From: Lepidurus packardi
Taxonomy: Eukaryota; Arthropoda; Branchiopoda; Notostraca; Triopsidae
Assembly: GCA_023053545.1 (NCBI GenBank)
Contig: JAKZAN010000001.1
Coordinates: forward strand, 4,918,565-4,982,564
Reading direction: 5' to 3'
DNA length: 64,000 bases
The position numbers and the translations under genes are program-made. Below the pieces are notes generated by a model. The model made no database searches. It was not told the DNA's origin and saw only the letters and a list, made by a program, of their open reading frames with translations. The first letter of the stretch is position 1; the number at the start of each line of letters is the position of its first letter. Of this stretch, positions 41,820 through 52,483 are shown in pieces.

Positions 41820-42669
41820 GTTTCCCGCCAAACGAACGCACTCTGGATATCCTACTCCGACTTCAAAGACGGGGTAGCCGAGGGTACTCTTTTTGACTCG
41901 AAACGGAGTGAGATTTCCAGTGAAGGGCGTCAACAAGAGTAACTCCCCCTCTGGCTGGCTCAGTGAAAGACGCCGCCGCTACTCGGAGAAAAAAAGAGTA
42001 CTCCAGAGTACGCCAGAGTAGCCAGTGAAAATCGCTATTACTTGCGTACCGGACGAGTGTTCAAAGTTCCTCGACTTTCACTCCTGCACGTTTACAATTT
42101 GGTAGACCGTTGTTCTTACCAGAAGATAGAGTTTTCGGTGGTGGTACCAGTTTCAACGTCTCAATACGCGGCAAAACTGGAGACAACTCTTCCTACCATT
42201 TTTGAACAAGCTCGAACACGGTTGGGATTTGCACAATGTTATCAGAAGATTTATTACGACAGCAAAACTTTAAACCAGCAAATCCAAATGGGGGACTCCG
42301 TTTGGCTCTTCAATCCTTCCCCGAAGAGAGGAAAGTTCCCCAAGTTTCACCGACCTTGGACGGTTATGAAACGAATTTCGGATCAAGTTGTCCACATTAA
42401 AAACACCATTTCGGGTGCATATGAACAATTTAAAGAAGGGACACCATTAAGGCGAGTGACCATTATGCAAAGCCGGACTTTCGCTACCATTAAAGGTACC
42501 ATTCCCGACAGGAAAAAAATAGACAAACGTTACACAATAAAATTTGTATTAAAGAAAATTCACTGGGAGGATACAACAAATCACCACACAAAAATCACGA
42601 TAATTTTCACGCAGAATACGGAAATTTCACTGAAACGAATAGCCAGACATCTTAGAACCCACATTAATG

Positions 42670-44411
42670 CTACGGTTTAGAATTTTGAGCGATAGCTTGA
42701 CCGACTCGAACGATTTGCCCAAGCTGGACGGTAAATTTAAAGTCCTTGGGGGCCTGAAAAATAAGGACCATTGTAGAGCCAAAGTTAAACTCACCGAATA
42801 CTTCACCTTTCTCCTGATGGAGACCCTCCCCGCCTGCACGTTCCTTGTGGAAGTTGTAGTCCGTCGTCCTGCGACGTCCGGCACGACAGTTTGTTTCCAA
42901 TTCCTACAATTGAGGGCAAGTAAGCCTTGGACCCATTTGAAAACGCTTGGGTTCACACTAAACATTTCCTCTAAGATAATATTCCGGTTAGTAACACCCC
43001 TTGTTGTTCTCATGACGAAATACCTGGAAAATGTCGCCGCAATGAAATATCCCAGTCAACGGGGGAATGAAACTCATAGTAGTCCCCGGGCGCCTGATGG
43101 ATGAAACAGTAGTGGAGGCCGGAGGTTGGGGACCCTGTTGAGAGTTGCACCAGTTCAGAGGGTCCCAAAAACTGGCTCAGGGAGTAAGGCACCCCCTTCG
43201 CCTGTCCCAACAGTCCATTCTGGTCCACTGCGCCAAAATGGAGGACTTTCCCATCGGCTGGTGACACCTGTTGTAGAAAACAAACAATATTTAGTACGAG
43301 AAATGAGTGCATAAAAAACCCAATCAACTTACAATGCAGCCCGTAGTGTCGATAGGGCGTGCGCCTGGTTTAAGCGGCCGTCGAAAAAATTCGCCCATGC
43401 TGGAGTGGTCGGATGCGGCTTCTCCGACGTTTACGCCAAACCTCCGCTCGTAGAAGCCAAGGACCTGCTTCCTCGTCCACTGAGGCAAACGGGTGTTGGC
43501 CAGTCGCCCCCAGATGCGCGACAGGGTCGCCCAGGGCAAGCTGCGATAAGCACGTACCTGTTAACCAAGATAAAAGCATATTAGGTACTTGACTCACATA
43601 GCAATTGCTACGCCAGATAGATACAGAAGATCGTATTAGTCAAAAGAAATTCCCTTAGGGGATTGTATTGATCTTACCTTAAAGTCTCGCGCACAGGCAT
43701 GCCACGAACGAGACAAAGCGATCCGTGGAGCAGCGTCATCTGTTAAAGAAAACACAAGTCAAGTGTTAGGGAGACTGAACCAAAGGTCCCATAATATATA
43801 TCACGGAAAAATACGTACGTACAACAAACGTACATAGGAAACAACAACAGAAAAAAGCTGCTTAGGATTTCAGGAGAATTGGGCCATCCATGACCTCCAA
43901 ATTTCAACAAGACGATAAGGACTTCGTTCACAATTTTTTATGGGTATTTCTGAAAAATAAAAACCGATTAGGACTCCTGTTACAACTCTGTTGCTTTCTT
44001 ATCGAAAGGGAAAAATCACAGCACTCGCGGTTGAAACTATTTGGCTAAGCTTCTTCTAAGACTAGATGTACCTGAATGGCAAACAAAAAGGCAAAAAACG
44101 CTTACCCATGGTCCAGGCAACCCGTACGAAATGAGGAACCTTCTAAGGTTGAAAAACTGAGGGCACAATACACGAAAACTTTGGGAGAAAATGCAAAAGG
44201 CTCCTTCCTGGTTAACGATAGCAAGAAGACTTACCAAAACAAGTGACAACAATGAAAGTTATAGCGTCACTTGGCGTCACTTCCGGGGTGGCCAGTTCAT
44301 TGCGTCATTGGTTCCCGAACCCGCTTCCTTCGGGTTGCTATCCCCAGCATCAACGGTAGAGGATTGGACGAATAGGCGATATGTTGACGCCCTCTTTACC
44401 GGTGTCTGGGC
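42670..44411 (-). pseudogene. PISD: Phosphatidylserine decarboxylase pseudogene, U3 copy
   Basis: This copy keeps the exon missing in U1 and U2: 43539-43324 reads through [19 protein letters not shown] and EFFRRPLKPGARPI, then an intron (about 43335-43270) and PADGKVLHFGAVD. Its own lesion is a deletion at about 42909 that fuses GLLALN directly to the last exon and removes the SMTAVGATNVGSIR block and an intron. The last exon with NFGST ends at 42670. A further 5' stretch up to 44411 shared with U4 has an open minus frame that may be presequence coding. Confidence 0.85.
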
Positions 44412-44856
44412 GACACTTGATTAATATGGCGGCAAAACAACTCCTGTATGACACCTATAAATAGTCCAAAAATATGAGTTCCCTGGTTTCACCGACTGTG
44501 GAAATGAATACGGGGTAGAACCAGGAGTTCATGATAGAAATGGGTCGGGTGAACGTAAGCTTGGTTAATTTCTAGTTAAGTATTCATATTTTTATGTATA
44601 CTAATAACAGCTGGAAAGACAAATTCAGATGCAAAACCTGATGAGAGAACGCGTGGTAGCCACACAGATAGCTCGAGCATGAGAATAGCTATATTGGATT
44701 GGAGTTTTTTCTATTGTGAGTGCATTAGGAAGGATTGATGGGTAACAAACTTCAAACTCTCTATACTAACATACTTACAGTGCTTGTACCTTTCATGTTT
44801 CTCACCTTCAAGTTATAAAAGGACCAGAAGACCTGGCCTACTATTGCCCTGATTTC

Positions 44857-47094
44857 TGAGCAATGCGGACACAGACTTGAAGAACAGATTCATCTCTTTG
44901 AGAGCATGAAGCCAGTATATACTAACAAGGTATATGCTTCATTATCCAGTGTGATATTTTTACTAATATTTGCTTTATTAGCCCATGCTTGTAACTTTCA
45001 AAAAGCGTTCGAGAATGATCATGTCCCAATTGTGCAAATGTCTACCGTCACCGAAGAAGGAGTAGTGGAAGTAAAGTCAGACGTAAGGGCGGATTATTTA
45101 TTTGTTTTCTGGTGTTCAATTTGGATTGTCTAGGCTTCTGAGCGTTGATTGCTAGCTCATCTTGTGGTAGGCAAGATGCGTAGCTAGAAGGTAGAAGGCA
45201 TAGTATAAAGGTTTCACAGTATGGTAACTGGGGGTATCTTCCAATGTAAAGGGATTAACACGATTTTCTCGGTCCCAAGAGGATGTGAGGGTACGAAGGC
45301 TTATATGGGGGACGGATTCCCAGACTGTGCCATGTACCCCCATGTAGGCATTCCTAATCTACTAGAAAAAGGGTTCGAGAAGAGAACAAAACATTCACAA
45401 AACGGGGGACTGGTGACCTTTCTCTCGGGCACTCTAGGGAGTTTTGGGCTGACGTAGGATCCTGCTGGCAACGCGCGCATTTGAAAGTGTTTTTGGAAAA
45501 AAACAGTTGATTATTTTTTTAATTTGTTCGTTCGAGTTAGGATTTACTATACACTTAAAGAAGAAAATGTAGCTGTAGCAGAAAGAGCCGTAGTTAAATG
45601 TGTTAAGAAAAATACTAAACTTGCAAAAGTTAGTAACATTTAGGAATAGTTGTAAAGTACCAATGTAATGGATAACTCGTATATAGACATAAATAGTCAT
45701 AACAACACATATAGACATTAATATACATGGGTATTTTATAGTATATGGGGTTAAACCTGTATACTATAAAACACCTATGTATGGGTTGCAAAATAGACTG
45801 CCTCCTCGTGGTGCAACCTGGGTAACGCGAAATAGTCTATAATGTGTATACGTGTTGTGCTTTGACCTAGTTAATTCATCTTTTATTTTAAGCTCACATA
45901 GTTTAAAGCAATAGATTTAAATTACGCGCTTTGTAAACCGTCGTGACCTTTTTTGAACTGCACTGGGAGGTTTGCGAATGTACCCTTTCATTGTCTGGCC
46001 TTTTACCTGAATATTACTCTGGGGACCGAGAAGGTCGTCAGAAAACCTTAACATTGGAAGATAGCCCTGTTAGCATACTGTGAAACCTCTATACTGTGGT
46101 AGAAGGCGTCTTGAACCGTCTAAACGTAGGCGAACCCAGGCGAAGAGATAACGTTGTTCGTCCAGTTTGCATTCCGGATTCGCAGAAGAAAGCAGCTCAA
46201 GCTGAGAAGGAGAAAACGAAAAGGACGGGACGAGCTATCGAATTGGAACAAGGGGACGTCCACATTTTGTGGATTAGAGAAAGAATTATGACCTGCCATA
46301 CGACTTCAAATACGACAAAATTCCAGAATTCGGATAAAACAAAAACGTTGCCGACTACATTGATCCGGATCTTATGGTGGTTAGTTTATCGTTTTATCTT
46401 CGGCCGGTTTTTTTTACTTTTTTCTTTTTTTTTTCAGAAATTTTAGCACTTGGAGAAAGAGAAAGAACTGCGAGCTGAAGTTTGACGAACCCAGTGATGA
46501 AGAGACAAAGGAAGTCCATCAACTCGCCAAGCAAATTCGAGACAAGGCTAAAACTATGTCTGTTGAAGCTCGTCTGGGAAAGAGTGGAGGCAAACCTGTC
46601 ATGCCAAGGGCTGGTAGGAAGCGAGAGCTCTCCGTTAGCCGATGAGGGAAGAAATGGAGAACTTGGGAATGGATTTGGCTGGCACAGAGAAGGTATTTTT
46701 TGTATAGATATTTTTATAACCGAACACGGTTTTTAACCAACTTTATGCTTTAGTAGGACCATTTCAATCAGTCTCGTTCGATTTCAATTTCGCGTAAGCC
46801 AATCAAGAAAGCTCGCATGGATGAAGAAGGCCGTGTACGTCTAGCTCTTCTCGCGTTACTCCACGTGACCAGAGTAGAGTCAAGAACCCAGAAGTAATTA
46901 CTAAATTGGGTTTATTTTAGTTGATTGTAGTTACTTAATGTTTAGTGTTACTTGTAGATGAAGAACAAGTTGAAGCTCGTTGGACGCAAGGCCGCATGGG
47001 CAAAGCTGGTGAAGCTGACAGACATATTTCGGTTAAACTGCCCAAGCGTTTGTTCTCCGGAAAGCGCGGCATTGGCAAAACGGACAGGCTTTAA
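44857..47094 (+). pseudogene. GTPBP4: NOG1/GTPBP4 pseudogene, longest copy (U4)
   Basis: Blocks run from SEQCGHRLEEQIHLFES (ending 44929) through 44982-45082, 45134-45198, an insertion, 46099-46378, 46438 to about 46692 (EKEKELRAE, ETKEVHQLAKQIRDKAKT, EEMENLGMDLAGTEK), about 46755-46895 (SRSISISRKPIKKARM), and a last exon about 46957-47094 ending GEADRHIS...[14 protein letters not shown]. This is the order and content of the NOG1 C-terminal half. It carries stop codons before LLAHR and after KIPEF shared with the other units, plus its own lesions, so it is dead. The N-terminal GTPase half is absent from every unit. Confidence 0.87.
45199..46098. mobile_element. Non-autonomous hAT-like element in the U4 NOG1 exon
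   Basis: It is 900 bp with an 8-bp duplication GTAGAAGG (45191-45198 and 46099-46106) and imperfect terminal inverted repeats of about 50 bp (CATAGTATAAAGG against CACAGTATAGAGG). U2 and U3 show the uninterrupted site. No transposase frame is seen. An internal imperfect hairpin (GGGTATTTTATAGTAT with ATACTATAAAACACC) lies near 45729-45776. An 8-bp duplication points to hAT. Confidence 0.85.
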
Positions 47095-47204
47095 GCAGGC
47101 TAACTGGACCCTGTTTCATACTATTATATGTGGGGCTTTGGCCAGGTCGTTCTTCTTAGCCTGTGTTGAAACGAAAATTCGAACTAGGTAGTTTCGACAT
47201 CATT

Positions 47205-47594
47205 TGTGGCCCTTGAAATGAAATCTGGAAGGACTTGAGAAGAGAATACAAGTTTGCCTTGTAATAAACTTTGAAATGACTTTTTACTCATTTAGTACTG
47301 CTGATTTTGAGATGTTTTTGACTTTCCTTCAGTTCCAAATGAGATGTTTTGCTCCCTCACCCCGTAATACGTACTTGCGTATTTGTTGTACCCATAGAGC
47401 GCTCCCCGTAATACGTACTTGCTAATTAGAATAGACGAAATAACAATGGCTGAACCTTACAAATCGGATTTTCCGGATGCAAAGTCTACAAAACGTCTCT
47501 TAAAAGGTGCTCTCATCCATCCTATTCTTCAGAAGTAGCCCCTAATCACAACGCAGGGACCATCTTATTTTTACTCATACCCAAATCCTCCACA
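47205..47594 (+). repeat. 5' LTR of the Gypsy remnant (best preserved)
   Basis: 390 bp with 5-bp inverted ends TGTGG/CCACA. Counterparts are 3902-4292, 17838-18228 and 36635-37025. It contains two copies of TAATACGTACTTGC about 45 bp apart, possibly promoter elements. No matching 3' LTR exists in any unit. Confidence 0.75.
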
Positions 47595-48316
47595 TTTAGT
47601 GCCGTGACCAGGATGAGCCGCACAGAAACGAAGTCCATTGATCGAGTGAAGATCAAATCCTCTCTACTTTCTCTATCCATCGTTAATACCTTCGAAACAA
47701 TGAATAACCTTGAGCAAGAAGACGCCCCCACGAAACAAGAAGCCAGTGCTGATCTCCTGAGCTCCCTCGAAGAATACCTTCAAGACTTGAAAGCCCTTTA
47801 TCAAGAAATCGAAGACAATATTACACTTGTGTGACCTCGAAGACGTCCTGAAAACTCATTTCGACGTCCTGAAAAAACTAAAGCAATCGTGGAATGGTCC
47901 CGACCAGTGACCAGTGATGAATTGAATAGTTTCCTCGATCTTCCTACTATCGTCGATTTGTGAAAGGTTTTGCTGACATTGCCAAGCCGCTATATAAACT
48001 AACCATAAAGAATGTTCCCTTTGAGTGGTCCGTGTTATGCGAGGAAGCTTTTACAGATCCTAAACGGCTCCTTTCTTCAACTCCTGTACTCGCTTTTCCT
48101 GATCTGTCCAAAACACTTCTAGTGGACAGCAACGCCAGTAATATTGGGCTAGGAGCCGTGTTGTCACAAGAAATTGACGGTGTTGAACGGCCTATAGCAT
48201 ATGCAAGTCCATGCTTGATGAGACCAGAGAGTCGTTACTGTGTAACGCGGAAGGAGCTCCAGGCAGTTAAATTTGCTGTAATGCAATTTAGCCACTATCT
48301 CTTGTAGCACTTAGCT
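47205..48316 (+). mobile_element. Ty3/Gypsy remnant with 5' LTR, U4 copy (integrase deleted)
   Basis: The LTR is 47205-47594 with clear TGTGG...CCACA ends and an AATAAA near 47262. Next come the primer-binding-like region, a gag stub at 47700-47834 (longer than in the other units) and RNase H 47960-48307. A second, larger deletion then removes all integrase and joins at about 48316 to sequence corresponding to 6497 in U1. Confidence 0.82.
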
Positions 48317-48523
48317 ATTATGCAAGCCGGACTTGCGCTACCATTAAAGGTACCATTCCCGACAGGAAAAAAATAGACAAACGTTACACAATAAAATTTG
48401 TATTAAAGAAAATTCACTCGGAGGATACAAAAAATCACCACACAAAAATCACGATAATTTTCACGCAAAATACGGAAATTTCACTGAAACGAATAGCCAG
48501 ACATCTTAGAACCCACATTAATG

Positions 48524-50424
48524 CTACGGTTTAGAATTTTGAGCGATAGCTTGACCGACTCGAACGATTTGCCCAAGCTGGACGGTAAATTTAAAGTCCG
48601 TGGGGGCCTGAAAAATAAGGACCATTGTAGAGCCAAAGTTAAACTCACCGAATACTTCACCTTTCTCCTGATGGAGACCCTCCCCGCCTGCACGTTCCTT
48701 GTGGAAGTTGTAGTCCGTCGTCCTGCGACGTCCGGCACGAAGGTTTGTTTCCAATTCCTACAATACAAAGGAAAGAAAACTGTTAAGTCACTTTCAAAAT
48801 TGCAAACTCGTCGACTAACTTACTGGATCTTTATAGACTCGTATGGAGCCGACATTGGTAGCTCCGACCGCTGTCATGCTGAACAAGACGTACTGCCACT
48901 GGCCAAAGTAAACGGCTCGCTCGTTGAGGGCAAGTAAGCCGGGGACCCATTTGGAAACGCTTGGGTTCACACTAAGGAGTTCCCCTAAGATAATATTCCG
49001 GTTAGTAACACCCTTTGTTGTTCTCATGGCGAATTACCTGGAAAGTGTCGCCGCAATGAAATATCCCATTCAACGGGGGAATGAAACCGATGGTAGTCCC
49101 CGGGCGCCAGATAGATGACACAGTAGTGGAGGCCGGAGGTTGGGGACCCTGTTGAGAGTTGCACCAGTTCAGAGGGTCCCAAAAACTGGCTCAGGGAGTA
49201 ATACACCCCCTTCACCTGTCCCAACAGTCCATTCCGGTCCACTGCGCCCAAATGGAGGACTTTCCCATCGGCTGGTGACACCTGTTGTAGAAAACAAACA
49301 ATATTTAGTACGAGAAACGAGTGCATAAAAAACCCCATCAACTTACAATGCAGTCCGTAGTGTTGATAGGGCGTGCGCCTGGTTTAAGCGGCCGTCGAAA
49401 AAATTCGCCGATGCTGGAGTAGTCGGACAGGTTGTCCGATTCTTCTTGTCTTCTTCGACGTTTACGCCAAACGTCCGCGCGTAGAACCCAAGGACCGGCT
49501 TCCTCATCCACCGAGGCAAACGGGTGTTGGCCAGTCGTCCCCAGGTGCGCGACAGGGTCGCCCAGGGCAAGCTGCGATAAGCACGTACCTGTTAACCAAG
49601 ATAAAAGCATATTAGGTACTTGACTCACATAGCAATTGCTACGCCAGATAGATACAGAAGATCGTATTAGTCAAAAGAAATTCCCTTAGGGGATTGTATT
49701 GATCTCACCTTAAAGTCTCGCGCACAGGCATGCCACGAACGAGGCAAAGCGATCCGTGGAGCAGCGTCATCTGTTAAAGAAAACACAAGTCAAGTGTTAG
49801 GGAGACTGAACAAAAGGTCCCATAATCACAGAAAAATACGTACGTACAACAAACGTACATAGGAAACAACAACAGAAAAAAGCTGCTTAGGATTTCAGGA
49901 GAATTGGGCCATCCATGACCTCCAAATTACAACAAGACGATAAGGACTTCGTTCACAATTTTTTATGGGTATTTCTGGAAAATAAAAACCGATTACGACT
50001 CTGTTGCTTTCTTATCGAAAGGGAAAAACCATAGCACTCGCGGTTGAAACTATTTGGCTAAGCTTCTTCTAAGACTAGATGTACTTGAATGGTAAACAAA
50101 AAGGCAAAAAACGCTTACCCATGGTCCAGGCAACCCGTACGAAATGAGGAACCTTCTAAGGTTGAAAAACTGAGGGCACAATACACGAAAACTTTGGGAG
50201 AAAATGCAAAAGGCTCCTTCCTGGTTAACGATAGCAAGAAGACTTACCAAAACAAGTGACAACAATGAAAGTTATAGCGTCACTTGGCGTCACTTCCGGG
50301 GTGGCCAGTTCATTGCGTCATTGGTTCCCGAACCCGCTTCCTTCGGGTTGCTATCCCCAGCATCAACGGTAGAGGATTGGACGAATAGGCGATATGTTGA
50401 CGCCCTCTTTACCGGTGTCTGGGC
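48524..50424 (-). pseudogene. PISD: Phosphatidylserine decarboxylase pseudogene, U4 copy
   Basis: Nearly all recognisable exons survive: about 49780-49710, about 49595-49348 ([10 protein letters not shown] to RPINTTDCIVS), 49287-49040 (PADGKVLHLG to RRHFPG), about 48985-48832 (SMTAVGATNVGSIRVYKDP), and 48768-48524 (NFGST motif, stop at 48524). Introns have GT-AG borders. The main lesion is a frameshift near 49440 between FGVNVEE and the EFFRRPLKPGARPI block, where an AAG-rich stretch has been altered. An open minus frame at 50424-50290 may be the 5' coding exon. It is the copy closest to a working gene. Confidence 0.85.
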
Positions 50425-51118
50425 CAGGGTTGCCAGATGGTTTTTTTCCAAACCAAAAATGGGAAAAATGGTTTGTTTTGAAAGGCTTTGGTTTACGAAA
50501 ATTTGGTTTGGTTTTTTGGTTTGTTTATGGTTTGTTTGGAGAAATCGTCGCAAATTCATTCTAGGCTACAGAATAATCTCTCTAAATTAATGCACGTTTC
50601 GATAAATTAGCTTTTGGCTCCTATTTTTTTTTTTTTTTTTTTTTTTTTGCATTCGTGTTTTGTATTTCGCGCTTCGTACGGTTTCCGGAAGGTGATTGGG
50701 TACGGCGTATGATCCTGATACGCGTCTTTTTAGTTCCTGTGTTTAGTCCACGTGTTTACATTTTATGTGACGCACGTGTCACGCCCGCTAGTCTTTTGTT
50801 TGGATACAGTCAAAACGTAGTTATTGTTGGGCGCATATGATTCTTCCGTAATTTTTAACATCCGTTGTGCTGGTAAGTACTCGTAGTTTTAAGATATACA
50901 ATTATTTTGTTATTGGTTTCTCTTTATGGGTTATCTCGCGGTGCATTCTGCCTGTCAAGTTTTGTGTTCATACTTATAGCGTTTTCAACTGGGAACACTG
51001 AGTGGCGTTTGAGTGTTGCACCAGGAACTCAGTTTTTTGCCCTGTGACGTCACAACAAAACCCAGTTAAAACTGGGTTAGTGGAACGGGTACCACTGTTT
51101 TCATTCTCGCTTGTAAAC

Positions 51119-51937
51119 ATGGCTGACGCAATGTGTTTTACTTTTAATGATTTTGTCCGTAACGAAAGCGGCGAGTTGGCTATGAATGGAAATGATTTCC
51201 TATGTGCAGTTGTAGTTAATGGTACACAATTTTCTTGTAATATGTATATATAAATATAATTCTTATCTGATACATCTTTAGGACAATATCAAATTCAAGC
51301 GCTATCAAGACAGCGCTTGGGTGAACTTGGAATACTTGAAAGTGAAGCTGATGAAGCTGATGATATATCTCTGACTGTCCCTACTGCTAATATGAAGAAT
51401 GAGTGGTTGGAAGGAGAGACACGATTTCTTCTCAATAAATACCATGAATACATGGACCAGATTGGGCCCCTAAGGAAGTTTCGGAACAAGAAGTCCATGT
51501 GGGAGAGAATTTCGCAAGATCTTGTCGAGATTTCATCTTTAAAAAGCGGCGTGCAGTGTGAAAACCGGTACAAAACACTCATGAAACGTAAGAAGGGTGC
51601 TGTTGATGCCAACAAGATGACCGGCAATACCAGGACCTCGATTGCATACGAAGAAGAATTGAGTAAGTTGGCTGCCCTTGATGATTCCATTGAACCGGAG
51701 GTAAGACGAGGTGTTGGTATTGTTCAATATAAAAAAGACGCCAATACCTTGGAAAAGGAACCGCGTGTTGTGTCGCCCAACGCATGGTTGAGTTCGCCGG
51801 AGGAAGAACCTGTCTCAAAGAAAGGGAAGTACTCTACCACACAGAGTTTAATACTTCAGGTGCTTCAGGAGAAACAAGTTTCTTCGAAGATAAAAGAAGA
51901 ATTGAAGCAGGAGCGCCACAAAGAGCGTTTAGCATGA
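51119..51937 (+). CDS. Harbinger H2 Myb/SANT-like DNA-binding protein, two exons
   Basis: Exon 1 starts at the ATG at 51119 (ADAMCFTFNDFVRNE). A short intron ends at AG 51280-51281, and exon 2 runs 51282-51937. The trihelix-like block (WLEGETRFLLNKYHEYMDQ, KKSMWERISQDL, ENRYKTLMKRKKGA) aligns well with H1. An acidic middle and a Lys/Glu-rich C-terminus (EKQVSSKIKEELKQERHKER), likely helical, follow. Exon 2 is uninterrupted. The exact donor (GTAGTT or GTTAAT near 51217) is uncertain. Confidence 0.78.
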
Positions 51938-52483
51938 ATTAAATCCCTCTTTGAAAAATAAATACTTGTTTGCTAGTCCCTATTTGCTCTGATTGTTTGT
52001 GATTGAAGAATACGAAAATAACAGTAAAAGGCTCGTTTAACACTCGTTCATTGCCCGTTCAAAGCTCGTCTCTAAGACTCGTTTTTTGTAGCAATTGGAA
52101 AATCATTTGTTCTCAATTTTGTGATTTTATATGGGTATTCTTATAATAGAGTTTTTTGCATACGTCGTTTTTCTTTCGTGATTTATTGTACTGGTGATTT
52201 TAGATAAGTGATTTACAAAGGTGATTTAAAACTGCTGCCTTGTGGAGTCTGTGAAGTTCTGAAAACCAAAGTAATGATTGTCCGAATATTCACTGTTTGC
52301 TCAATGCACAAAAACTAAAGTGTTGTAAGAATTTTGTCCAAGAGATAATTGTATTCAGTGATATGGCATCACTTGAATTTTCCCATGTTCTTTGAGTATA
52401 GCAACGTTTAATTTTAAAATACAAGTTTTGCAGAAAATTGCGTTAGAACGAAAATTTGTACACCTTATAATTCAAAGAAAATA

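Larger units (their letters stand above)
38805..42037. mobile_element. PIF/Harbinger DNA transposon H1
   Basis: 3,233 bp flanked by a TTA duplication (38802-38804 and 42038-42040). The single TTA is seen in U2 at 20005-20007. Terminal inverted repeats match over about 24 bp (TAGCGATTTTCACTGG and onward, one mismatch). It has the two-gene PIF layout: a Myb/SANT-like DNA-binding protein (+) and a DDE transposase with introns (-), facing each other. Confidence 0.93.
36635..42459 (+). mobile_element. Ty3/Gypsy remnant with 5' LTR, U3 copy, split by Harbinger
   Basis: The LTR is 36635-37025, RNase H begins near 37350, and integrase is 38200-38804, interrupted by the Harbinger insertion 38805-42037 and resuming at 42038. 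It is the least damaged copy in the integrase region: the stop seen in U1 and U2 is a Glu codon here. Frameshifts between the RNase H fragments remain. Confidence 0.85.
30705..44507. repeat. Tandem array unit U3 (lacks env-Gypsy; carries two nested elements)
   Basis: The order is leader, nested Gypsy (30802-35656), NOG1 pseudogene, Gypsy remnant split by Harbinger (38805-42037), and PISD pseudogene. Here PISD continues upstream through the site where U1 and U2 carry the env-Gypsy. The last 96 bp (44412-44507) before the U4 leader are unique to this unit and contain nothing I recognise. Confidence 0.9.
44508..50424. repeat. Tandem array unit U4 (most complete NOG1, truncated right)
   Basis: The order is leader 44508-44856, NOG1 pseudogene with a hAT-like insertion, a shortened Gypsy remnant and the PISD pseudogene. 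Its right end at 50424 is the last base shared with U3 (GTCTGGGC) before the hAT terminal repeat. U4 lacks the env-Gypsy and is more diverged from U1-U3 than they are from each other. Confidence 0.9.

Noticed and set aside
46096-47191. U4 NOG1 as a functional gene
   Set aside because: It has no GTPase half, in-frame stops shared with other units, and a 900-bp insertion in an exon.
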